Source of the DNA: Lutispora saccharofermentans
Lineage (GTDB): Bacteria > Bacillota > Clostridia > Lutisporales > Lutisporaceae
NCBI RefSeq assembly: GCF_024363565.1
Contig: NZ_JAJEKE010000003.1
Location: 1 to 64,000 of the forward strand
Direction of reading: 5' to 3'
DNA: 64,000 nucleotides
Below the pieces are notes generated by a model. That model was not told the DNA's origin. It saw only the letters and a program-made list of their open reading frames with translations, and ran no database searches. The translations under genes were made by a program, and so were the position numbers. This document shows positions 41,646-49,426 of this stretch, piece after piece; within the stretch, counting starts at the first letter, position 1, and every line of letters begins with the position of its first letter.

Positions 41646-42431
41646 ATGATCAAGATAGATCTCACCAATAAACTTGCCCTGGTGACCGGTGCCGCAGGAG
41701 GACTTGGGAGACAGATTTCCATTGATTTGGCCGAATGTGGTGCTGATGTAATTCTCTCAGTCAACAATTCAATTGATGAAGCTGAGAAAATTGCTGAGGA
41801 TATAAAGAAAATAGGACGAAAAGCTATTGTAGTTCATGGAAATATTGCCTGCTCTAAAGCAGTAAGGAAAATGGTCAAGGAGGCTCTGGACTATTTCGAT
41901 CGCCCTGTGGATGTTTTGGTCAATAATGCAGGTTACTATAAGGAGTACGGACATATTACAGAAGTTACTGACGAAATAATTGACAAAACAATAGATACAA
42001 ATCTTAAAGGAGCCTTTTATATGTGCAGAGAGGTAAGCAAGGCTATGGCTTCTGCCGGTATAAAAGGACGCATAATAAACATTAGCTCAGGCGCAGGCCA
42101 CAGCGGCAGGACAAATCATGCTCATTATTGTGCTTCTAAGGGAGGATTGCTTATGCTGACCAAAGCCATTGCTCTCGATCTGGCTCCCATGGGTATCAAT
42201 GTCAACTCAATATCTGTTGGCTTTGTTGATGTGAGTCGTTTTGACGAGGGTGATTTGCTTGCGGTAAAAAGAGATATACTCCCTCGTATATTGCTGCGTA
42301 AACCTGGTAAACCCAGTGACATTTCCAACATGGTCTGCTACTTGGCATCAGACTGTGCCGAATGGATCACAGGCAGTGATTTTCGCATAGACGGCGGTGA
42401 ATCTGCCGGACGAGTTCCTTATGAATATTGA
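41646..42431 (+). CDS. Short-chain dehydrogenase/reductase
   Basis: 261 residues, classical SDR. NAD(P) motif VTGAAGGLGRQ, structural NNAG in VLVNNAGYYKEYG, catalytic Ser in NISSGAGHSG and Tyr-x-x-x-Lys in HYCASKGGLLML. The end (DFRIDGGESAG) is the usual SDR C-terminus. It oxidises or reduces a hydroxyl/carbonyl group, possibly acting with the aldo/keto reductase upstream. CAGGAGGAAC precedes ATG. Confidence 0.9.
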   Translation: MIKIDLTNKLALVTGAAGGLGRQISIDLAECGADVILSVNNSIDEAEKIAEDIKKIGRKAIVVHGNIACSKAVRKMVKEALDYFDRPVDVLVNNAGYYKEYGHITEVTDEIIDKTIDTNLKGAFYMCREVSKAMASAGIKGRIINISSGAGHSGRTNHAHYCASKGGLLMLTKAIALDLAPMGINVNSISVGFVDVSRFDEGDLLAVKRDILPRILLRKPGKPSDISNMVCYLASDCAEWITGSDFRIDGGESAGRVPYEY

Positions 42432-42456
42432 TCACTATATATAGCTTGTTTTAAAA

Positions 42457-42628
42457 TGTTGTTTTGATTGATATAAGAGTGCATTGTGAAGAGGCTTAGA
42501 GTTTGTTAGCGAAGTATAGGATCAGTTGCGTCAACTGTTTGAGCCGAAGCGAGTTTTGACGCAACCCTATACAAGCTTACAAAGTCTTAGCTTCGGAGCT
42601 TTGGCAATCGTTATCAGTCAAAACAACA
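42457..42628. repeat. 172-bp nested palindromic element before the M28 gene
   Basis: The outer arms TGTTGTTTTGATTGATA (42457-42473) and 42612-42628 match at 16 of 17 positions. Further imperfect arms lie inside (GCTTAGAGTTTGTTAGCGAAG region with CTTACAAAGTCTTAGC). A perfect central 10-bp stem pairs GTTGCGTCAA (42525-42534) with 42556-42565, and GAGCCGAAGCGAG forms the apical loop. There is no ORF. It has the same overall architecture as 3541-3750 and 24419-24625, but the sequences are unrelated. Confidence 0.7.
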
Positions 42629-42661
42629 GATATTTAGAAGCTACTAAAAGGAGGTTTTCAA

Positions 42662-44386
42662 ATGAAAGTTAAAGGGATGGAATCCAAGCTGCTTGCCAGC
42701 GTTGATCCAGATCTCTTGATGAAACATACAGAATATATTTCATCCTTCGACAGAGAATCCGGAAGCGAGGGCGAATGGCAAGCCGCAAGATATTTTGAAG
42801 AAGTGATGACTGGCTATGGATTGGATGTGCACGTTAAATCTATTGAGAACCTTATCAGTCTTCCAATCTCTGCTGAAATCACATTGGATGATGGGCGCAA
42901 GGTGCCTTGCATAACACAGAGCTACGCTGTTTCTACCGAACCCGGAGGTCTGAAGGGAAAAGCAGTCTTTTACCCTGAGTGCCCTGATGTAAAAGGCAAA
43001 ATAGCAATACTCAAGGGTCTGGCCTCTCCTTCGGCCTGCTATAACTTAGAACGCATGGGTGCCCTGGGACTCATATTTATAAACGGAGGAGATTATCCGC
43101 ATAACATGGCAATCAGTCCAATATGGGGCATGCCTGTTCCGGAGACCATAGAACTATTGGGTAAGATTCCTGTTGTATCCGTAACCAAAAAAAATGGAGA
43201 ACTGCTGCTAAATTACATTGCAGATGAATCTAAAGAGATTCTGATTGAATCTGAAGTACAAGCAGAATTTAAGCAGGTTCCCCTTTGCATAGCAGACCTG
43301 AAAGCAGCTATGCCAACAAATAGATATATCCTATTTAACGGACATGTGGATTCCTGGCATAAAGGAGCAACAGACAATGCAACAGCAAACGCTGCCATAT
43401 TGGAAATAGCCAGAGTTTTGAAGGATTACAGGGACAAGCTCAAAATCAACGTTCGCTTTGTATGGTGGTCAGGACACAGCAATGGACGATACAGCGGAAG
43501 CAACTGGTATGCCGACCATAACTGGGAGGATATCCACGAAAATGCTGTTTTGAACGTTAATATAGACGCCATTGGAGCCGGAGGATCGACCAGCTATCGC
43601 ACTGTTGACTCATCTGCCCAATGCTTCCGCCTTGGATATGAAGTTATAAAAGAGATGACGGGACAAGAACCAAGCTACTCCCGAATCCAGCGAAACGGAG
43701 ATCAGTCATTTTGGGGTCATGGTGTTCCTTCACTCTTTCAAATACTTTCGCTCCAACCTGAGTCTGCTCAGGGAAAAGATACTTTTGTCCCGGGGCTGCC
43801 CTGGTATTGGCATACAACCGAAGATAAGTTTGAATATGTAGGAAAAGAAGAATTAACACTGGATACTAAGATATATCTGGCTTCAATTTGGCGCTTTGTC
43901 AGTCAGGCTGCTCTTCCCTTCTGCTTTACTGACTTAGGTCAAGAAATATTGACTAATCTGGAGGATTGGCAGAAGGCAGCCGGTGAGGCATTTGACTTAT
44001 CTCCATTGAAAGAAGAAGCTGCAGCGCTAAACCAAATGCTTCCTGGCCTGGATGGGGAAATTTCCCGCATAAACAAAATGGAGAACCTGTCTGAAGCTGA
44101 TAAAGAGAATGCTGATAATATTAATGACTGTATAATGTCCTTGAACAGGATTTTAATCCCTGTCCATTATTGCAGTAAAAGTCTCTTTGAGACGGATCTT
44201 GCGTTACCGATGAAGCCTTTTCCCGGATTAACAGATCTGGAGAAGCTTACTGCCATGAATCGTAACAGTCTGGAGTTTAAAATGCTGGAGCGTCAGCTCA
44301 TACGGGAAAGAAACAGGATATTCCACTCTTTCAAAGAAGCTGTTGCCTTAATTAAAGCATGCAATAATAGGAGTAATCTATCATAA
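42662..44386 (+). CDS. M28-family peptidase-like protein with altered active-site glutamates
   Basis: 574 residues with a PA (protease-associated) insert around 90-200 and an M28 aminopeptidase-type domain. Metal-ligand positions H228 (NGHVDSWH), D238 (TDNATANA), D302 (NVNIDAIGAGG) and H384 (WYWHTTEDKFE) are present. The segment that normally reads GEE (catalytic base plus metal Glu) is WWSGHSNGRYSGS, placing H272-S273 where two glutamates are expected. The enzyme may use a different base or metal arrangement. There is no signal peptide, so it is cytoplasmic. AAGGAGG precedes ATG, and the palindromic element forms its leader. Confidence 0.8.
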   Translation: MKVKGMESKLLASVDPDLLMKHTEYISSFDRESGSEGEWQAARYFEEVMTGYGLDVHVKSIENLISLPISAEITLDDGRKVPCITQSYAVSTEPGGLKGKAVFYPECPDVKGKIAILKGLASPSACYNLERMGALGLIFINGGDYPHNMAISPIWGMPVPETIELLGKIPVVSVTKKNGELLLNYIADESKEILIESEVQAEFKQVPLCIADLKAAMPTNRYILFNGHVDSWHKGATDNATANAAILEIARVLKDYRDKLKINVRFVWWSGHSNGRYSGSNWYADHNWEDIHENAVLNVNIDAIGAGGSTSYRTVDSSAQCFRLGYEVIKEMTGQEPSYSRIQRNGDQSFWGHGVPSLFQILSLQPESAQGKDTFVPGLPWYWHTTEDKFEYVGKEELTLDTKIYLASIWRFVSQAALPFCFTDLGQEILTNLEDWQKAAGEAFDLSPLKEEAAALNQMLPGLDGEISRINKMENLSEADKENADNINDCIMSLNRILIPVHYCSKSLFETDLALPMKPFPGLTDLEKLTAMNRNSLEFKMLERQLIRERNRIFHSFKEAVALIKACNNRSNLS

Positions 44387-44400
44387 AGGGGGTGTCCTGC

Positions 44401-45588
44401 ATGACTTCAGAAATCCTTCAAAAGTCTTTGGACTTGAAAGAATATATTGTTCAGGTAAAGCGCAGGATTCACAGACAACCTGAGTTAGAAATGCAAGAGT
44501 TTGCTACAACAGCTTTTGTGAAGTCTGAATTGAATAATATGGGAGTGGAAATAGCACCTCTCAATTTAGATGTGGGTGTGGTAGGAATTATAAAAGGGCA
44601 AAAAAAAGGAAAAGAAATTGTTACAGCTCTTCGTGCAGATATAGATGCTCTTCCAATCCAGGAGATGACGGATATATCAGATAAATCTACTGTTTCCGGA
44701 GTTATGCATGCCTGCGGGCATGATTGCCACACAGCTATGCTGCTGGGAGCAGCTAAATTGCTTATGTCACTAAGAGAGCACTTTTCAGGAACAGTAAAAC
44801 TCATATTTCAACCGGCCGAAGAAAGCTTAAATGGTTCCACGTACATGATAAATCATGGAGCCTTGGAGAATCCGAAGGTTGATTATATTTTAGGCATTCA
44901 TGGAGAGTCTACATATGAAGTTGGCGAAATAGCCTTGCGAGAGGAAGCGTATATGGCTTCAACTGATTTTTTTACAGTTAAAATTACCGGTATGAGCGGG
45001 CATGGAGCCTATCCTCATCGTGTTGGCTGTGATTCTATTTTGGCGGCTTCAAATTGTGTAATGGCTATTCAGAGTATCATTACCAGACAAATCGATGCTT
45101 TAGACAGTGTGGTGATATCAATATGTGAGATCCATGGAGGTACGGCTAAGAATATCATTCCGGAAACAGTTGAGTTCTCGGGGACCGTCAGATGTCAGGA
45201 TAAACACATAAGAAATACCATGGAAAAGCGGATCAACGATATTATCCAAGGAATCGCTTCCACTTACAAGTGCGAAGCTGAATTAGAATATTATTATGGA
45301 GTTCCGCCTCTGATTAATTCACCGGAAGTCACGGAAATTGTACGTAAAAGTGCAGAAAAAATAGTTGGTCCGGCTAAGGTAAGGCAAATTGAAGTTCCTG
45401 CAATGGGATCTGAGGACTTTTCCAGATACTTAGAGGTTGTGCCGACGGGAGTGTTCGCACGATTGGGAATACGCCGTCCTGAGATGAGCGTTCCAATTTT
45501 TCATAACGACTATTTTGTCTTCCCTGAAGAAGCGCTTCCTTATGGAATGGCTTTATTTGTTCAGTTTGTCCTTGATGTAAACCAGTAA
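44401..45588 (+). CDS. M20 (M20D-type) amidohydrolase, second copy
   Basis: About 395 residues and clearly homologous to the M20 enzyme at 24639. Motifs: ALRADIDALPIQEM, MHACGHDCHTAMLLGAAKLL, FQPAEESLNGSTYM and GMSGHGAYPHRVGCD. The late GSEDFSRY and HNDYFVFPEEALPYG are also conserved. It acts on amide-linked amino acids. ATG 44401 follows AAGGGGGTG; the upstream frame begins with a weak start. It is 14 bases behind the M28-like gene, so the two likely work in sequence. Confidence 0.9.
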   Translation: MTSEILQKSLDLKEYIVQVKRRIHRQPELEMQEFATTAFVKSELNNMGVEIAPLNLDVGVVGIIKGQKKGKEIVTALRADIDALPIQEMTDISDKSTVSGVMHACGHDCHTAMLLGAAKLLMSLREHFSGTVKLIFQPAEESLNGSTYMINHGALENPKVDYILGIHGESTYEVGEIALREEAYMASTDFFTVKITGMSGHGAYPHRVGCDSILAASNCVMAIQSIITRQIDALDSVVISICEIHGGTAKNIIPETVEFSGTVRCQDKHIRNTMEKRINDIIQGIASTYKCEAELEYYYGVPPLINSPEVTEIVRKSAEKIVGPAKVRQIEVPAMGSEDFSRYLEVVPTGVFARLGIRRPEMSVPIFHNDYFVFPEEALPYGMALFVQFVLDVNQ

Positions 45589-45689
45589 AGCTTATTAAAA
45601 TAAATTTTATATTTAAAGAAAGCAGCCTAAGAGGATAAAAGTAGATAGAAATAATCAATATTAATAAAGCAAGCTTCAAGAAAGAAAAT

Positions 45690-45730
45690 GGTGCTCCTGA
45701 TATGACGTCAAATCATAGCTCAGGAGCACC
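45690..45730. terminator. Terminator hairpin between convergent genes
   Basis: GGTGCTCCTGA (45690-45700) pairs with TCAGGAGCACC (45720-45730). On the minus strand the stem is followed by ATTTTCTTTC, so it mainly terminates the cysteine-desulfidase-like gene and may work weakly for the M20 transcript. Confidence 0.65.
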
Positions 45731-45750
45731 ATAAAATATTTATATAATAA

Positions 45751-47040
45751 TTAGACTACTTTGTTCGTCATAATTTTCAAGATCGCACCGTCCATATCCT
45801 TCATTCCCTCACTGGACAATACACCTAGGTTTTTAATAGTATCTTCCACATCATCTCCGACAATGCCGTCGAGTTTAGATATTACTACACCATTGACGGC
45901 AAGATATGCCTGAATAACAGCTTCGCTTGCTGCAGTAGACAGCTTATAGGCACAGCCGCCCTTTGCTCCGTCGCATACCATTCCCGATATAGCGCCTACC
46001 ATATTATTTATAGCGCCTACCACCTGATCATAACCTCCGCCCAGGAGCCATGCAATAGAAGCGGATGCCCCGATTCCGGCCGCTACACTGCAGCCGCATA
46101 CGGGAGACAGCTTGCCTGTATATTCTTTTATATAGGCAGTTACTAAATGGCTTAGCGCCAATGCTCTGGCAAGCTTCTCGTCATCATAGCCCAAATACCT
46201 GCAAACCACCGTAGGGGGTATTATTGCCGTAATTCCATGGTTGCCGCTGCCCGCACTGCTCATGACGGGCAAATTGATACCGGCCATTCTTGCATCGCAT
46301 GCAGCTGATGTCAATATTCTTACCTGATTTACAATATCATCCCGCAATATTCCCTTTTGCAGCAATTGGCTCATTCCTGCACCAAGTCCTATTTTGCCTT
46401 CCAAGCCTTTATTGGCCATGTTGATATTCAGCTCTACGCCCTCTAATAAAAACTTGATATCCTCAAATGAAGAGTTTTCTACAAAATCCATGATCTCTCT
46501 AATGCTTACACTTATTAAGGAAGCTTTGTTGCCGCTAAAGCCTTCATTAAAAGAGCATTTTTTATCCTCTGCATTATAGATTATTTTACCGTTAGCCTCC
46601 AAATAAACAATATTTGTATGGCCGTCCTTCACAATACAGCAGGCCTCGCCTTTATCGGTCTTGATCTTTGCTTCTATAAAGAAATTGCCCTGATTATCAG
46701 CAACTTCAAGGCCTATTTTATTCTTGCTGACCAAGCTTCTGGCTTCATCTATGCAGCAATCGTTAACATTTTTGAAAAGCTCTAATCCTAACTTCGGGTC
46801 CGCACATATAACAGATAAGGCCACAGCGAAAACAATGCCCTTTTCCTTTGTGCCCGGTATGCCTACCCTCATACCATTTTTGTATATATTAGGGCTGAGT
46901 TTGACATTGATCGCTTCAATATTCCCTTTTATTTCTTTATAGGCTGTTGACACTGCCAAAGCAACCGCAACCGGCTCAGTACAGCCTCGAGCAGGCTTCA
47001 CTTGCTGCTTTAAAATATTTAAAATATCCTCTCTGCTCAA
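45751..47040 (-). CDS. L-cysteine desulfidase family protein (CyuA/UPF0597), copy 1
   Basis: 429 residues. The family is an iron-sulfur dehydratase-like enzyme that converts L-cysteine to pyruvate, sulfide and ammonia. The conserved cysteines are visible: GCTEPVAVAL near residue 20, CGCSVAAGIGA (about 320) and CDGAKGGCAYK (about 365). Segments GSGNHGITAIIPP and EYTGKLSPVCGC are typical. The start is TTG 47040, which has AAGGGAG 8 bases upstream and aligns with copy 2; the longer frame from 47058 uses the ribosome site itself as coding sequence. It is transcribed divergently from the Tct operon. Confidence 0.85.
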   Translation of the reverse strand: MSREDILNILKQQVKPARGCTEPVAVALAVSTAYKEIKGNIEAINVKLSPNIYKNGMRVGIPGTKEKGIVFAVALSVICADPKLGLELFKNVNDCCIDEARSLVSKNKIGLEVADNQGNFFIEAKIKTDKGEACCIVKDGHTNIVYLEANGKIIYNAEDKKCSFNEGFSGNKASLISVSIREIMDFVENSSFEDIKFLLEGVELNINMANKGLEGKIGLGAGMSQLLQKGILRDDIVNQVRILTSAACDARMAGINLPVMSSAGSGNHGITAIIPPTVVCRYLGYDDEKLARALALSHLVTAYIKEYTGKLSPVCGCSVAAGIGASASIAWLLGGGYDQVVGAINNMVGAISGMVCDGAKGGCAYKLSTAASEAVIQAYLAVNGVVISKLDGIVGDDVEDTIKNLGVLSSEGMKDMDGAILKIMTNKVV

Positions 47041-47635
47041 GCATAAAACTCCCTTCAATCAATTATTGACATGACAATTATCTATACATGACTTCTATCT
47101 GCAATTATTGTGCCAACTCAAAGGAACATATTATTTTTCTTCATTATTAATAGCTGAAAAAAATAATATATGCCTATTTGCTGACATCAAATGGCAAACC
47201 ATAAAAAGCATATGGGTTAACCGGCTGTGCTATTTTGATGCAGCTTGGCTTTGTGAAAGCTCTAGGCCTTGCAGCATCAGCAAGGAGAAGCAGTCAGAGC
47301 AATGGATCATATATTGTGCCTATACAATAATACATTTATATAAAAAAAGTTTATAATTGATTCCGGGTCTTATCCAAGCCGATAATTTATGTATTTCTAT
47401 TCGTAAATTTTCATATTTGAAAAAAGTATTATCATAAATGAAAATTTAACTAAGATCAATATGCTTTTACTAAAGGTATAACATATGGATCATCTGATCT
47501 TATGAGCTATAGACCAAGGAAAAGAAATAGAAATATGTTACATATATACCGTTAAATGTTTTTCATATTTGCAATTTGTATGTTCTACTACTAAGTTTAA
47601 TAAAGATTTAATCATTTAACAACCACAAATTTTGG
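47041..47635. promoter_or_regulatory. Upstream control region of the Tct operon with repeated activator-site candidates
   Basis: No convincing gene lies here (an 82-codon frame at 47108-47356 has no ribosome site). Three related motifs occur: TTTTCATATTTGAAAA (47408-47423, nearly palindromic), its inverted relative with the exact 10-base arm ATGAAAATTT (47438-47447, pairing with 47405-47414), and TTTTTCATATTTG (47559-47571). They lie about 140-300 bases upstream of the sigma-54 promoter, the normal range for enhancer sites. Confidence 0.5.
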
Positions 47636-47665
47636 AAGAGCCATCCAAATATGGCTCTTATTTTT
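47636..47665 (+). terminator. Rho-independent terminator upstream of the Tct sigma-54 promoter
   Basis: AAGAGCCAT (47636-47644) pairs with ATGGCTCTT (47651-47659) around CCAAAT and is followed by ATTTTTG. It must end a plus-strand transcript that begins in the preceding 600 bases, although no gene is evident there; it may insulate the sigma-54 promoter. Confidence 0.65.
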
Positions 47666-47707
47666 GTTATTTATTAGACAATGTGGAACTTTACAATCTT
47701 TTTATCG

Positions 47708-47723
47708 TGGCATGAATATTGCA
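47708..47723 (+). promoter_or_regulatory. Sigma-54 (-24/-12) promoter of the Tct operon
   Basis: TGGCATGAATATTGCA matches the consensus TGGCAY-N5-TTGCA, with GG (47709-47710) and GC (47721-47722) separated by exactly 10 bases. It lies 63 bases before the tctC-like start codon. A sigma-54 activator is encoded at 58522-60312. Confidence 0.85.
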
Positions 47724-47785
47724 TTATATAAAAATCGAATTTGTTACTCAATAAAAAAATACAAAAAAATTGAGGAGGAAGAAGA

Positions 47786-48835
47786 ATGTTAAACAAAAAA
47801 AGTAAATCCATCATTGCTTTATTACTCGTCGCTTTAATGTGTTTCGCTGCTGTTGGCTGCGGCTCACCTGCCAGCAAGGAGCCGGCCGAAGCATCTGACG
47901 GAACAGCAGCACCCGCCTCCGGTCTAAGACCTGAAGGTGTGCCGAAAGACTTCCCCAACAAAGAAATTGAATGGATTTATGCTTTTGGTCCTGGATCACC
48001 AATGGATGCTTATTTCAGAATCTTAGCAGACAAAATCCAAAAGACAGAAGGCTGGAAGCACGGCTTCGTAGTTACTTATAAAGAAGGAGCCAGCGGAAGA
48101 ATCGGGTGGAATGCATTTGCTCAGGCCAAACCCGATGGATATACACTTGGATTCGCTCCCAGTGCTATGTTGATATCCGCCGTTTCAGAAGACGTGTCCT
48201 ACGGTGCCGACAAGATGAGCTATATCATCAATACTATGTCTGACCCCGGTGCTATAGGTGTTGCAGCTGGTTCTCAATATAAGTCATTAAAAGATCTGGT
48301 TGAAGCTGCTAAAGCAAATCCTGGCAAAGTAACTGTCGGTGTTACATCTACAATCGGACAAGAAGGCTTGACTGTAAAGCTTATAGAAAAAGCTTCAGGT
48401 GCTAAATTCAACATGGTTGCTTTCGACGGTGAAGCTGAAATATTTGCCGCAGTTATAGGAAAACACTTGGATGCTTTCTGCCTCAATATCTCCGATGCTA
48501 CTACTTTCATCGAAGAAAAACAGGTTGAAATACTTGCTACAGGTGATGACGAACGTTCACAATTCCTGCCGGATGTACCAACATATAAAGAATCAGGCTA
48601 TGACGTTACACAGCTTAACATGAGAGGAATCGGCGGACCTGCAGGTATCCCTGAGCCCATAAGACAATACCTTGAAAACTGCTTCATAGCTGCTGCAAAT
48701 GATCCTGAAGTAAAAGCAAAAGCTGCTGAAATGAAAATCCCCGTTGATACTTTGACTGGTGCTGAATTGCAGACTATGTTTACTTCTATCGCTGACACTT
48801 ATAAGAAGCTTTATGAAGAAGATCCCTGGAACTAA
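47786..48835 (+). CDS. TctC-type substrate-binding lipoprotein of a tripartite tricarboxylate transporter
   Basis: 349 residues. Signal peptide and lipobox AAVGC (mature Cys about 24), then the Bug/TctC fold: NKEIEWIYAFGPGSPMDAYFR, GASGRIGWNAFAQAKPDGYTLG, SLKDLVEAAKANPGKVTVG and ETFGKGND-independent C-terminal FLPDVPTYKESGYDV and RGIGGPAGIPEPIRQ. It captures an organic acid outside the cell for TctA/TctB. The ligand is not predictable; the G-P-G-S-P-M-D loop replaces the usual GG-x-x-D. AGGAGGAAG precedes ATG. Confidence 0.88.
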   Translation: MLNKKSKSIIALLLVALMCFAAVGCGSPASKEPAEASDGTAAPASGLRPEGVPKDFPNKEIEWIYAFGPGSPMDAYFRILADKIQKTEGWKHGFVVTYKEGASGRIGWNAFAQAKPDGYTLGFAPSAMLISAVSEDVSYGADKMSYIINTMSDPGAIGVAAGSQYKSLKDLVEAAKANPGKVTVGVTSTIGQEGLTVKLIEKASGAKFNMVAFDGEAEIFAAVIGKHLDAFCLNISDATTFIEEKQVEILATGDDERSQFLPDVPTYKESGYDVTQLNMRGIGGPAGIPEPIRQYLENCFIAAANDPEVKAKAAEMKIPVDTLTGAELQTMFTSIADTYKKLYEEDPWN

Positions 48836-48870
48836 CAACATAAGCAGTAACTTAATTTAATAAATCAATG

Positions 48871-48903
48871 TGATTCAAGGGGTGGATAACGCCCCTCGAA
48901 TCA
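48871..48903 (+). other. Intercistronic RNA hairpin between tctC-like and tctB-like genes
   Basis: TGATTC-A-AGGGG (48871-48882) pairs with CCCCT-C-GAATCA (48892-48903) with one internal mismatch. No T-run follows. As at 18722, such a hairpin after the binding-protein gene can stabilise its message over the permease part. Confidence 0.55.
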
Positions 48904-48933
48904 TAAATAAGTAAATGTGCAGGTGGTGCGCTA

Positions 48934-49401
48934 ATGGATAATAAAACTACAAAAAAATCCTTTGATTTCAATTATTTATCGGTCGTACTGATCTATATAT
49001 GGGCTTTTGCATTTTTAATGTGGACTCCTAAAATAAAGGATCCGGGCTCAAGACTCTTTCCTGTAATGATAAGTATTTTTGCAATGGTACTGGCAACGAT
49101 CCTACTGCTGAAAACTTATTTTAAATGGGGCAAACAAGAAGAAATCAGCTTTGCCGGCGGTAAAATGGCTCTGCTTATGGCAGTATTCCTTGTTGTATAT
49201 GTTGCAGCAATAGAAGTTGTTGGTTTTTACTTGGCTACACCCTTTTATCTCTATCTTACTATGCGGGTACTGGGACAGAAAAATAAGAAGCTCATGCTTG
49301 CTATTTCTGTGCTTATGTCTTTGGGAGTATTTCTATTCTTTGATATGCTCTTGGGCATGGAGATACCGGAAGGCTTGCTGCTTCCCATGTTTCTAGGATA
49401 A
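48934..49401 (+). CDS. TctB-type small membrane subunit of the tripartite tricarboxylate transporter
   Basis: 155 residues and four membrane segments (LSVVLIYIWAFAFLMW, LFPVMISIFAMVLATILLL, MALLMAVFLVVYVAAIEVVG, LMLAISVLMSLGVFLFF), the usual size and topology for TctB. DPGSRLFPVMI near the first loop is typical. It sits between the tctC- and tctA-like genes. AGGTGGTG precedes ATG. Confidence 0.85.
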   Translation: MDNKTTKKSFDFNYLSVVLIYIWAFAFLMWTPKIKDPGSRLFPVMISIFAMVLATILLLKTYFKWGKQEEISFAGGKMALLMAVFLVVYVAAIEVVGFYLATPFYLYLTMRVLGQKNKKLMLAISVLMSLGVFLFFDMLLGMEIPEGLLLPMFLG

Positions 49402-49426
49402 TTTTCTTTAACGAGGAGTGTAACGT

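Noticed and set aside
41686..41700. Fourth GACCGGT operator inside the SDR gene
   Set aside because: Only the half GACCGG matches, and it encodes the conserved VTGAAGG nucleotide-binding motif.
47108..47356. 82-codon plus-strand frame in the Tct control region
   Set aside because: No ribosome site, Cys/Trp/Tyr-rich random-looking composition and no recognisable motif. Kept only as part of the regulatory region.
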